Both the position numbers and the translations under genes were made by a program. DNA of 64,000 bases from Saccopteryx bilineata (taxonomy: Eukaryota > Chordata > Mammalia > Chiroptera > Emballonuridae): positions 52,769,613 to 52,833,612 of the forward strand of contig NC_089496.1 of assembly GCF_036850765.1 (NCBI RefSeq), read 5' to 3'. This document shows positions 33,141-43,755 of the stretch, in pieces. Position 1 is the first letter of the stretch. Each line of letters starts with the position of its first letter. The notes beneath the pieces were generated by a model. That model had not been told where the DNA came from and searched no databases. It worked only from the letters and a program-made list of their open reading frames with translations.

Positions 33141-33629
33141 TGCTGTTAAGTACTCTAAGCTCAACCATGTCCTTCAGAAATGTACCATCTGACACTCCGG
33201 GGTGCCTCACTTATGAGCCAGCCCTGGTAGTTTAGTGTTGATCATCTCTGAATTTTCTTTTTGCTCCAATAGTGTGTAGCTCTGATTCATTACTTACCCT
33301 GATTAAGGAATAGTTCTTGTTTAAATATTGCTATAGACTAAGCTTGAGGCTACAGGAAAGAATAGCTCCTTGCAAAGGACATCACCACCATAAGGTTTCT
33401 TTGTCTTCATGAAATGCATGGTGCGTAGTCAAAGCGGATGATATTTTATAGGCTATCTATATTACACTACTATGGCTACACAATATAATTTTTCTTATTT
33501 CTACTTAGGTGCCAATTATAAAATTATTATTTTTTCCCCCAAGATATAGGATCGCCCATAGATTATATATTAAAGAGACCCATGAAATTGATGGTCAATT
33601 TTTGAACATATAGAATATTGGATCTTTTT
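33141..33629. other. AT-rich unassigned sequence
   Basis: Nothing recognised. Confidence 0.4.
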
Positions 33630-33643
33630 CATATTTTGCTATT

Positions 33644-34014
33644 TTTTTTTTTCATTTTTTCCCGAAGCTGGAAACCGGGAGGCAGTCAGACAGACTTCTG
33701 TATGTGCCCGACCAGGATCCACCTGGCATGCCCACCAGGGGGCGATGTTCTGCTCCTCTGGGGCATCGCTCTGTTGCATCCAGAGCCATTCTAGTGCCTG
33801 AGGCAGAGACCACAGAGCCATCCCCTGCGCCCGGGCCATCTTTGCTCCAATGGAGCCTCGGCTGTGGGAGGGGAAGAGAGAGACAGAGAGGAAGGAGAGG
33901 GGGTGGGGTGGAGAAACAGATGGGTGCTTCTCCTGTGTGCCCTGGCCGGGAATCGAACCCGGGACTCCTGCACACCAGGCCAACGCTCTACCGCTGAGCC
34001 AACTGGCCAGGACC
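33644..34014 (-). mobile_element. Type 1 SINE, minus
   Basis: A perfect 14-bp target duplication CATATTTTGCTATT is at 33630-33643 and 34015-34028. The head complement (GGTCCTGGCCAGTTGGCTCA) has small changes from the 15.6-kb copy and shares its GGTCCTGGCCAGTTGG variant with the copy at 38.5 kb. CCCACCAGGGGGCG is at 33731. Confidence 0.96.
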
Positions 34015-34069
34015 CATATTTTGCTATTAAAAAAAAACAAAACAGGTCCCCTTGAGCCTTGGAAGGTTT

Positions 34070-34200
34070 AGTTTATCATCCCAAAGCACCGAGGTTGTTG
34101 GTACAGTTCCTGGTCAGGGCACATACAGGAACCGATCAATGTTTCTGTATCTCTATCTCTCTGCTTTCCTCTCTAAAATCAATCAATAAATTAAACAATA
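34070..34200 (+). mobile_element. VES-like SINE fragment, diverged
   Basis: CAGTTCCTGGTCAGGGCACA, then a shortened body, CAATGTTTCTGTATCTCTAT and CTAAAATCAATCAATAAATT match the B-box side and tail of a VES-type bat SINE. The head is degraded. Confidence 0.6.
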
Positions 34201-34888
34201 TATGTCCCCTTGATAACAGTTTCCATATCACTAAAATTTCAATAAATATAGTTCCCTCGCAAGATGGACGACCGAGGGAAGTGACAGGGATGATGGAGAA
34301 GGCACCGCCCGGCAACGGGAGACAGAGGAGCGACGTGATTGGACACCCTGTGCCTTTCCGGCCAGAGCGACAGCAGCTGAGACCTCACAACATTGTCGTT
34401 CATCTTAAACGCTATGCGAATTCTGTGTTCTGCTCTGTAACATAGTTATGGCTCTTTTAATACAAATATACACATTTAACTTATCACGGGCTACAGCTGA
34501 CACTCCAAAAGCATGTGTAATTCCGGGTTCTACTGTTCATTCCCGAACACTGTAGGCAGACTCTTGTCTGAGGAACACAGAACCAGGGGCCAGAACCGTG
34601 TTGCACATACAATTCACGCTTGATATTCGGTGGCTACGTAACTTTTTAAGGAATAGTCTGTTTCTCTGCCCCGCCCCCTTCTGTAGGGATGGCCTGGCCT
34701 GCCTTTCTTCTCCCTCGCCTGGGCCCCGGGGACTCTGTGGCCAGAGCGCTCCTGTCTCGTTCCTCTTGGCCTCTCTGAGCTTCACGGCCCTGCTTGCTGC
34801 TCATCAGCATTGCAACTCCAGGCTGGTCACCTGTCCCCCAGCCGCGTGGTGCCCTGGATGCTGCCCAGGCTGCCTCTTCCCTTCCCAC
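34201..34888. other. Unassigned sequence
   Basis: No gene or known repeat. The GC content rises towards the tandem repeats that follow. Confidence 0.4.
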
Positions 34889-35018
34889 AGCACCCAACAA
34901 CACAACATAGCACAGCACAACACAGCACAACACAACACACCACAACTCAACACAACACGGCACCCCACACCACAACACAGCACCCAACAACACAAAACAA
35001 CACAACACAACACAACTG
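34889..35018. repeat. Degenerate CAACA-rich tandem repeat
   Basis: Variants of ACACAACACAGC with a loose 5- and 10-bp rhythm; GCACCCAACAACACAA occurs at both ends (34889 and 34980), suggesting an internal duplication of about 91 bp. The plus strand has almost no T or G. Confidence 0.92.
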
Positions 35019-35191
35019 ACGCAGAGGCCCACCATGTACCCCATTCAGGGGGGCTGTGGAGGTCCTGGCGGGGGACGGGGAGGACTCCAGTGGAGTGAAG
35101 AGAAGGAATGCCTTTCCACTGGACGTGCACCACAGCCCTTCCTCTGTCTACAGGGAATAAAGGAGGTCGCTCACAGGTGCCTCCTCACAGC
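35019..35191. other. Spacer between two tandem repeats
   Basis: No recognised feature. Confidence 0.4.
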
Positions 35192-35900
35192 CTCTGTGCT
35201 CCTCTCTCTCCACTCTCACCCGGCCCCCTACCTACCTGGCCCTCTGTGCTCCTCTCTCTCCACTCTCACCCACCCCCTACCTACCTGGCCCTCTGTGCTC
35301 CTCTCTCTCCACTCTCACCCACCCCCTACCTACCTAGCCCTCTGTGCTCCTCTCTCTCCACTCTCACCCACCCCCTACCTACCTAGCCCTCTGTGCTCCT
35401 ATCTCTCCACTCTCACCCACCCCCTACCTACCTGGCCCTCTGTGCTCCTATCTCTCCACTCTCACCCACCCCCTACCTACCTGGCCCTCTGTGCTCCTCT
35501 CTCTCCACTCTCACCCACCCCCTACCTACCTGGCCCTCTGTGCTCCTCTCTCTCCACTCTCACCCACCCCCTACCTACCTGGCCCTCTGTGCTCCTCTCT
35601 CTCCACTCTTACCCGGCCCCCTACCTACCTGGCCCTCTGTGCTCCTATCTCTCCACTCTCACCCGGCCCCTACCTACCTACCTAGCCCTCTGTGCTCCTC
35701 TCTCTCCACTCTCACCCGGCCCCCTACCTACCTAGCCCTCTGTGCTCCTATCTCTCCACTCTCACCAGGCCCCCTACCTACCTAGCCCACTGTGCTCCTA
35801 TCTCTCCACTCTCACCCGGCCCCCTACCTACCTGGCCCTCTGTGCTCCTCTCTCTCCACTCTCACCCGGCCCCCTACCTACCTAGCCCTCTGTGCTGAAA
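35192..35900. repeat. 49/50-bp minisatellite, 14 units plus a partial
   Basis: The unit is CTCTGTGCTCCTCTCTCTCC, then ACTCTCACCCACCCCCTACC and TACCTGGCC. Starts are at 35192, 35242, 35291, 35340 and so on, about every 49 bp, ending with a partial unit at 35887. Variation: CCTCTCT or CCTATCT; CCCACC or CCCGGCC (one base longer); CCTGGCC or CCTAGCC; and one extra ACCT. Because the unit has no stop codon in any plus frame and 49 is not a multiple of 3, all three frames stay open; the ORFs of 92-233 residues are by-products. Confidence 0.97.
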
Positions 35901-36911
35901 CAAGAACAACAACAAAAAATCATTTAACTTTTTTCTTTTCAAATCTATTACTTTGTCGGGCTTAAGAAAAGACAGCTGGATTCTCCCACAGGCCACTCCC
36001 AGGTTACGGACAAGGTAGGTTCTAGAGGTCTGCTCTTCAATTGAATCTGTATGTAGGTTTGAACAGGTCCATTTTCCCATTAAATGGGACTTAGACGGAT
36101 AGACATCTTAACATAGTTATTCATTTTCACCTTTCTATGCATAGAAATACTTGAACCTTTTCAAACCTGTAGAACCGACCTCGTTCGTGACCCAGGGACG
36201 TTCTGACCTGTATACACTTCTGCCTTGGCCACTGCAGTATCGCAGGTCACGGAGCCCCTGGAAACTCCACTTACACTCACAAGAGAACGCCGAGGGCACA
36301 GGTCAGACAGCGTCCTGCTATGGTTGTGGAAATAGATTGGAATGGGCAGATCCCTAAAAGGGTGCTGGGGACCCAGCAGGGTTCCCTGGGTCACCCTTTG
36401 GATAACTGCTGATACAGAGTACATAAAACAGGACCTGGCCCCGGGGGTGGGGGGGATTTCATTGTTCGAGTAGCTGTGGGCATCGCCTTCGTTTCTGAAG
36501 CGAACAGGAGTGCGTGCGCCTGGATCGGGTCCCATTTCCGGGGTCTCCTGCCCCGATGCGTTCTCGCGTTTTCCTTCCCTCCCTCATTTCTCTGTTCCGG
36601 CGGCTTTCCTCGGCTCTCCTCCTCAGTCCGGCTTTTCAAAACGGGAGATTTCCCCGTGAGATAGTCTTGTTTGGGCGTTTCTTTCCCTTTGAACATCAGG
36701 CCCCTTAATTATCCACGCTTACAAATATGTGTAAGAGGCACCGGACCTACTGGCATGGGGGTGGGGGCTGACCGAGAAGTGGGTCTGGATTCGTCAGCAA
36801 AATGGAGGAACCGAAGCCCAGATGAGGAGCTCTAATGGACCCATCCTGAGACCTCTCTGAATTGGACCCTTCGGAGGATGAGTACCGGCCCGGGGTTACA
36901 CTTCCTCCGAG
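35901..36911. other. Unassigned sequence
   Basis: No gene or known interspersed repeat is seen. The overlapping 60-120 residue ORFs show no domain. Confidence 0.4.
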
Positions 36912-37103
36912 CAGGGGTCGTCAAACTTTTTATAAAAACCGCCCACTTTTGCAGTGCTGGTCAACCTGGTCCCTACCGCCCACTAGTGGGCGGTCCAGCT
37001 TTCATGATGGGCCAATCGCAGCGCTGTTTGGTTGCGCGGTAGGGACCAGGTTGACCAGCACTGCAAAAGTGGGCGGTTTTTATAAAAAGTTTGAAGACCC
37101 CTG
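36912..37103 (-). mobile_element. Palindromic hAT MITE, copy 2 (192 bp)
   Basis: Same family as 24285-24476 but with the centre reversed: here the asymmetric part reads GGTCCAGCTTTCATGATGGG. The arms at 36912-36979 and 37036-37103 (68 bp each) are complementary except for one position. The termini are CAGGGGTCGTCAAAC and its partner GTTTGAAGACCCCTG. No direct 8-bp target duplication is seen; instead the flanks CCTCCGA (36904-36910) and TCGGAGG (37104-37110) are an inverted pair. Confidence 0.9.
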
Positions 37104-37194
37104 TCGGAGGGCTAAGACATGGAGGAGGGAACTGGCAATAAAAGGAAAAAGTAGGCAAGAAGAAGCAGAAATGCTAGTTAATTATTCCTGACCA

Positions 37195-37765
37195 AGGATT
37201 AGGCAGAGATTTCATAGACACGACACTACATGCATGATCTATAAAATTTTTTAAAAAGTAAATTAGATTATAGGAACTTTTAAAAATACGATGGCTCCGC
37301 AAAAGATCCTGTTAAGAAGGTGAAAAGGCAAAGAGAATGAGAAGTTCCACGGCCACTGGGAGAAAATATTTGCAAAACACGTATCAGGCAAATTGTTTGC
37401 ACACGGAATATGTAACAAGCTCTATAAACTCAGTATTAAGAAAACAATCCAATTAAAACAGACAAAATAATTAAACAGACACTTCGCCAAAGAAGCTATA
37501 TGGGTGGCAAATAAAAACACATGAAAAGATGTTCAACATCGCTTGCCTTTAGGGAAATGCAAATTAAAATCAGCATAAGCTATCACTACACACCTATCGG
37601 AATGGCTAAAAGGAAAAACACCAATAGTACCAAATGGTGACAAGGTTTTCTTGCAGAGTAACAGTCCCTCTCACACTGCTGGGGAGAAGGAACAGCCGCT
37701 CTGCAAGAGCACAGTTCTTTAAAAAGTTCGACATACACTCACAATATGACACGGCACTTTCTTCT
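37195..37765 (+). mobile_element. L1 ORF2 end and 3'UTR fragment, sense
   Basis: GGGAGAAAATATTTGCAAAA, CATGAAAAGATGTTCAACAT, GGGAAATGCAAATTAAAATC and TATCACTACACACCTATCGG, then CTCTCACACTGCTGGGGAGA, are classical sense L1 phrases around the end of ORF2. All frames are broken. A CCCT-rich tract follows at 37770-37800. Confidence 0.88.
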
Positions 37766-38521
37766 ATCCCTTCTCTCTCCCTCCCTCCCTCCCTCCTTCA
37801 TTCATTTCCCTGCTCTTTTCTTCCGCTCTATCTACTCTACTCTCTTCCCCTTTCCTTTGTGATAAAGATTTATCCGTTAGTTTTGGTTACTATGTCTTAG
37901 GCAGATAGTTATTAAGTAACTCTTGTACCTACTTAAGTTCTTTTACATGAGTATCTGCTCGGGGGGGCATCAGAGAGAGAGTGGCTTCAAGTAACAGAGT
38001 TGGTGACTCCTGGAGACAGACCTCTAAAAGACAAGGCTTAGGGTCAGCCAAAATTCAAAGGCTTAAATTAAGCTCCACTTCTTTGTGGCCCTTGGTTGTG
38101 CGTTGGCTACTTTTTGGTGGCTTTCCACCCACAGACTGTGATGCTGAGAGGAGGAGTAGTTCATTCAGTCCACTCTCATAGGAGTGAGATAACATCCTTC
38201 CTCACTCTTGGGGTCTCCTTGGAGTCTCCTTGGGTGTCTCCATGTTCTAGAATGAGTCATATTTCCATTTCTCAACCAATGCCTGCGTATGAAAGAACTC
38301 CAGGTCAGTGCATCCTTGAACTACAGGTTTCATCAAGATTCTCCCGACTGCCTTAGAGTAATCAGGGTTCACCTACGGAGTGGGGGTCAATCTCCCAAGT
38401 TGCATATTTACAGAGAGGGGGCCACACTGAAATAAACGCAGAGAAGAAAACCACAGTGTCAACTATACAGCACGGACACCTTCTCTTGTGAACATTGGTG
38501 GAGAAATGAAAGCCATCACAT
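37766..38521. other. Unassigned sequence
   Basis: No gene or repeat recognised, apart from the short CCCT tract. Confidence 0.4.
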
Positions 38522-38854
38522 TGGTCCTGGCCAGTTGGCTCAGCAGTAGAGCGTTGGTCCGGCATGTGGAAGTCCCGGGTTCAATTCCCAGTCAGGGCAC
38601 ACAGGAGAAGCACCCATCTGCTTCTCCACCCCTCCCCCTCTCCTTCCTCTCTATCTCTCTCCTCCCCTCCCACAGCCAAGGCTCCATTGGAGTAAAGTTG
38701 GCCCGGGTGCTGAGGATGGCTCCTGCCTCAAAGGAGCAACACCCCAGATGGGCAGAGCATCACCCCCTGGTGGGCATGCCGGGTGGATCCCAGTCCGGTG
38801 CATGCAGGAGTCTGTCTGACTGCTTCCCTGCTTCTAACTATGGAAATAAATTAA

Positions 38855-38911
<57 letters not shown>
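38522..38911 (+). mobile_element. Type 1 SINE with (AT)n tail, plus
   Basis: Head GGTCCTGGCCAGTTGGCTCA. It lacks part of the middle (the GCTCTGGTCGCGACAGAG region) and ends in about 27 AT dinucleotides (38856-38909) instead of poly-A. A perfect 14-bp target duplication GAAAGCCATCACAT at 38508-38521 and 38912-38925 shows the AT tract lies inside the insertion. Confidence 0.96.
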
Positions 38912-38912
<1 letters not shown>

Positions 38913-38925
38913 AAAGCCATCACAT

Positions 38926-40014
38926 CAATTGAAAATTTATACTTTATGAGATGAAAAAAATATTTAACCTTGTCCTTCAAGCTGATATAATATTGGTTCT
39001 ATTAAAATACTACATTTGCTTATGTCAAGCCAAGAAGAGACACCTCAGACAATGAATGCAAAACACTCACCTATTTGAGGATTTCGGAGGTATCTATGCT
39101 ATTCACCTAGGTAGTGCTTCATGATTTTGACAATTGAGATGTTATCTTTATGGTAATATATATAATATAATTTTCTGCAGTCCATGCAACTTTCTGGCTG
39201 AGATATCATCTTGAGCCATTATTGAATGATGATTTTAAGAAAAGATTGCTTTGTAATAATAAGGCTCATTGCCAATTCATTGGTTTCTCTTTTCCGTGAG
39301 TCATCATAAACGTGCTTAGAAACATTTATGCACGGGGCCAGATATTGCCTAGATCTTAAGTCCTGGCGCAAAGGTCGACAAAAGGCTCTCTCTCTCTCCC
39401 TCTCTCTTCCGCCAGCTAACCTTCATGATCCAGGTGTTCCTTGTTTTGCGATTCAATGTCAAGACATAGATTTCCCACTGGGCAAGACAGCAAATCATAC
39501 AGAAGTAGACTTGCGACAGCCAGTCGGGTGAACAGCCCTGTCTTCCCTCGCAGTTCCTTCCGGAAGATTAACAACCTGCCTTATCTCTTCCGTCTGTCTG
39601 CTCTCCCCTGGATTTTGGCTTAGTTGGAGTCTTTTAATATTCTGTATGTCATGGTGCCCGGGGACTAGTGACAGAAGCCCTGCTCTCCGCCGTTCCTTGC
39701 AATACTTATGTGCACACTCGCATACACAATAAATTATGAATGAGACTTCGAGCAGAAATCTCTGTGATCTTGCAGTGGCTCCGAGGGCATCATGGAAATG
39801 AACGGGACCTTGCTCCTAGCCACTGTCAACGTTTTCAGCATGGCTGCCTTGGCTCCCTGTTCCCGTGCAGAACTCACCTCACCTCCTGACTGTCTCATTG
39901 CCCAATGCGCCATTACTTCTTCAATCTCCCAATGATAAGAAGAAAGACCGTAAATCTAGGTGAACAACATTAGCTATGAATTCCCGTAAGATCTCCTGTC
40001 ATTAGTGATTCATT
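38926..40014. other. Unassigned AT-rich sequence
   Basis: A short CT tract lies at 39386-39408. Nothing else is recognised. Confidence 0.4.
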
Positions 40015-40135
40015 GTGTCAGTATATGTTGAGCGCTTCTATGTGCAAGGTTCTGCCAGAGAGTTTTAGGAGATAGAAACGTGAGACGTACAACTTCAAAG
40101 AGCTCAGCTCGGGGTGGCTTATCTCAGAGAGTCAT
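40015..40135 (-). mobile_element. L2 3' relic, antisense
   Basis: TATGTTGAGCGCTTCTATGT, GCAAGGTTCTGCCAGAGAGT and CTTCAAAGAGCTCAG follow the antisense L2 3' pattern (TTATTGAGCACCTACTATGT..). Confidence 0.62.
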
Positions 40136-41739
40136 GAGAAAGGAGTGGATAGAGCGCCGTGGACACCTGAGGGGTGAGCGTGAGCATCCCAACGGGGAGA
40201 TAACAGTATCAAAACTGATCTACGCCCATCTGGGGTCAGTGTGGGAAGACAGCCTCTTGACTCTCCAAATTTTTTCCACCTGCAAGAATCACTCTTGAAC
40301 TATAGGTTTGATCTCTCCTGCACTGCTCATTAACACTTAGAGCAGTTCTACCTCCTGGCGAACAACTGGGTGCGTGTTATTTGAAGCCCACTTTTTTTTT
40401 TTATTATTTCTCTCTATGGCTGCCAATAAAGACAGGCTGGAGGTGGGCCTGCTCCGATGTTACCCTCTGCTTTAGGAATATCTCCCACGGAGCAGCTCCT
40501 TTGTCCCGGATGCTCTCACAGCCTCTGCCACACATTTCTCTTCCTCGCGAGGTGGTTGAGCCCTGAAGGGCAGGGGCTGGAAAAACAGTAGGCATTCAAT
40601 ACACGTCTGTTAAACGTATCCATAAAGGAGCCTAACCCTGGAGTCCAAGACCTAGGACTTCATGGTAACAGAGACAAAGTGAACAGTGGCTCTCAGAAGC
40701 TGCTGGCCAATTGTGTGGAGAGAGGCTGGGATTGGAACTGGGAGAAAAGATTTGCAATGGGTTATTTTTCCGGTTGTCATTCTGAGATGGTTCCACGGCT
40801 CAGAGCAGCCGGAAGGTCTCCAGGTTAGACGTGAGGAGCGAGCTGTCTGGTGGGTCCCGTTGCAGCTGGGTGCTATTTGCTGGGTTGCAGTACTATTCGC
40901 ACAGCGATGGACGCGCATGCCTGGTCTCAGACTCGTGTGACCCAGGAGCAGGCATCGTGGTGATCTCAGCTCTCCCTGCTCAGTGTTTACAACGCCTCCG
41001 CCACCGGCTCTTCCCGTGGGGTTATCTCATGACCATCCTGTACTCGTACATCACTCTCAAGATCTTGTCAGCTCTCTGTTCTCCTCACGCCCTTCAGTCT
41101 CCCCTCACCCACAGGAACACTCCAGTTAGGACAGAAGGACCCTCATGACTGAGGGGACTACATCTTGTTGCAGAAAGGGAGACTTCCTCACAGTCCTACA
41201 AATGGCCCAAGCCCAGCCATCCACTTTCCCTCTGGCTGTCTCTTATCTGTTCATCTTCTTCCCCACCCATTTTTTATCCTTTGCTACTTCTACTCAAGGA
41301 CTGCGTTCTTTTTACGTGAATTCCACTGTGCTGTACTCCCCACACCCACCCCTCCCACAGCCCCAGCCCCAGCCCCAAACCACCCACAGGACACATGGAA
41401 GGAGCCAGGCAAGAGGAGAGAATAAAATATTCTAAACAGAGTCATGAATACTAAGCACTTTGGGAAGCTTTTTATAAAAAGCATTTATTTTTTTATTTTT
41501 TCAAATGTCATAATGGAGAGCTGCTTCTCGGTTTTCCATCATGGAGGTGATACATGAACGTCACTAGGAAGAGTTCTTGTGAGAAAAGCCGAAAAGCCAA
41601 ACTAGAAAGGAAGTCTCCAGACTGTCCTGAGACAGACCGCAGACTCACTGTCCTGGTTTTATGGATGCACCTTCCGGGGCGTGGCAGAGAGGAGGCAGCC
41701 AGGCAGATGGCTTTACTTGATCTTACTCCAACAGCCTCC
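40136..41739. other. Unassigned sequence
   Basis: No gene or interspersed repeat recognised. A CCCCAGCC-type short repeat lies at 41358-41378 and a 16-bp palindrome GCTTTTTATAAAAAGC at 41467-41482. Confidence 0.4.
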
Positions 41740-41900
41740 TCCCCACTCCCATTGTAAACATTTTTGAAAACTTTCAAACCTACCATAAAAAACAAAGTAG
41801 AAAAAAAGGACATAATTGCCATCACTTATATTCAGCAATTGAAACATTTTTGTAGGGAACGTGTACTGTAAAGACCTCCACATCTATGTTCTAAAAATAA
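41740..41900. mobile_element. Possible old L1 3'UTR relic
   Basis: AACTTTCAAACCTACCATAA, then ATTCAGCAATTGAAACATTT resemble a phrase of old L1 3'UTRs (TCAAACCTACAGAAAAGTTG..TTCACCAATTGTTAACATTT). The similarity is weak. Confidence 0.35.
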
Positions 41901-41948
41901 TCGCATCCTCCTACATGGTCACACCATGTCTGTCACCGCTGTCATTAT

Positions 41949-42035
41949 AATAACGGGGGGGGGGGAGGCGCAGAATGAGGCTCGCTCCTCTATTGTACAC
42001 AAAAGAAACTCTTCTAAAGAAGGCCTGGGGGGGGG
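41949..42035. repeat. Two G runs
   Basis: G runs of about ten bases each lie at 41956-41966 and 42027-42035; no larger repeat. Confidence 0.85.
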
Positions 42036-42224
42036 GTATCTAGTCAACTAAAAGAAAGCACGTGATGGGAATGTCTCCTTTCGTCACTCCAAGAATATCT
42101 GGAAATAGCCTTTTGTTGTTCTCTGGAGATCCGGTCTGCACACGTTTTCCCGGTGATCCTGATACTCTGCTCTAGTTTTGGAAAGAAAAAGCTGTCTTTT
42201 CCTCTCCGGTGAGTTCCAGACCCC

Positions 42225-42350
42225 TGCCAGCTTTATTGAGGTATGATTGACAAGTAAAAATTGTGCACGCTTAAGGTGTACCCTGTGACGATTTGTCAGC
42301 CATGCGGGAACATTGCGACATGAGTACCCCAAATCAAGCTAAAGACGCAT
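42225..42350 (-). mobile_element. L1 3' end relic, antisense
   Basis: CAGCTTTATTGAGGTATGAT, then TGACAAGTAAAAATTGTGCA, CTTAAGGTGTACCCTGTGAC and GAGTACCCCAAATCAAG follow the reverse complement of old mammalian L1 3' ends. Confidence 0.75.
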
Positions 42351-42359
42351 GGGGCCACA

Positions 42360-43480
42360 TTGAACCAAAAAGTGTCGCCAGGGCAGAGGAAACGTCAGCA
42401 AAATGCAAAAGCAGGCAGGCATTGGGCCGGGAGAACATATTTGCCATGAGGAGAGAGAGGGAGTTGTGAATGATCCCCGGAGGGTGCAGATACCGGGAAT
42501 ATGAGAAGGTGGGAAGAACCTTCCCCGGAAAAGAGTCACTGCCCAGGTAGGAAGCAAACACAAGTCGTAAGGGACCGAGTGGAAAGACCCATCAAATGTT
42601 GCTGAAAGGTGAAATAAAATGAGGGCTGAGAGCGAACTGACTCGGGCTTATCGGAGGTCTTTGGTGACCTTCAAACGAAAAATCCCGGCTGAGGGGGCGG
42701 GGCCACGGCTTGCGTGCATTTGGTTGCAAAGGGAATGTTAACCGAGGAACCAGGGACAGAGCACCTGGGCATCTTCCTAGGGAGAAGATGCTTTCTAGAA
42801 GGAGGAGACATCCAGGCCAGCATGTGCCAACTCACAGGAAGGTGTTGCCGGGTGGGGAAAATCCCAGCACGTCCTATGCCGATGGGCATGATTATGAAAA
42901 AGGGGAGACTAATGATACAGGAGAAGAGGGTTCATTCATCCCTGGAGAAATGTCCTTGACCAGGGTGAGAGGGCGTGGACCCAGCACACAGCAGACAGAA
43001 GAGAATTCCTACAGACGCCCTGTTGACCCCCAGTAATTTGCAATGCAGTTCAAATTTATCTTCCCAATCATCAGTTGAACTTTCTGAAATGAAAAGGTGC
43101 ATTTTAATTAGTTCATGCGTAAGAACGGGCAGGCAGCAGAGTACGTGGAGGCAGATACAGAAAGGTTGTCATCTACGGGGGTGGCCGCCTGGTGGAGACC
43201 TTGTCTATTCCTCACATGTTCTCACTAACTCGGGAAGCAATGTCCTCAGTTGAGAGTGAGCATTAGGAGAAGGTATTAAACGTCTCATTAGGAGAGAGGA
43301 GACAGCACGGAGCAGTCCTCTAAGAAGGCGAACGGATGGATTAGACACATACCGTGGGAGAAGGGAGACGTGTGATCGTTTGGAATGCAGACGGCATTGT
43401 TACCTGTGACGTCTCTCCGGAGAGGAAAGTCCTGTATGAAGAACGCAGCGATGGTGACAGTGTGAGAGAACTGGTGAGCT
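42360..43480 (-). mobile_element. Long L2 relic, antisense
   Basis: GACCCATCAAATGTTGCTGA (the complement encodes the relic of AFDTVD), AATAAAATGAGGGCTGAGAG, GGTCTTTGGTGACCTTCAAA, GATACAGGAGAAGAGGGTTC, ACAGAAAGGTTGTCATCTAC and GTCCTCAGTTGAGAGTGAGC follow antisense L2 in order, through the region encoding the part before the reverse-transcriptase core. It is not translatable. Confidence 0.72.
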
Positions 43481-43755
43481 GAACTGCTCTCGCAGAGAGG
43501 AGGAGAGGGGTTGGGGTGACCCGAGGGGGGAAGTATGTATGTTTAGGGCTTCCTCTCTCCTCGTTAACCTTGGAGAAGTCACGTTTCACCCAAAATAGAG
43601 GGGTATCTATCTTGTGAGAAGAAGGGAAAGTAAAAGGAGAAAGCTGGGTTGGAGAATGTCAGTGGGGCCTGGCTGTTGTCGCCCTTGGATGGTTGGGGAT
43701 GAACTCTCTTGTTCGGGTCCCTATGTTCTTGGTGTGAACTCCCAACTCTCTAGGG

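Noticed and set aside
35034..35735. 233-residue repetitive ORF as a secreted or cell-surface repeat protein
   Set aside because: It is the 49-bp minisatellite, open in all three frames because the unit lacks stops.
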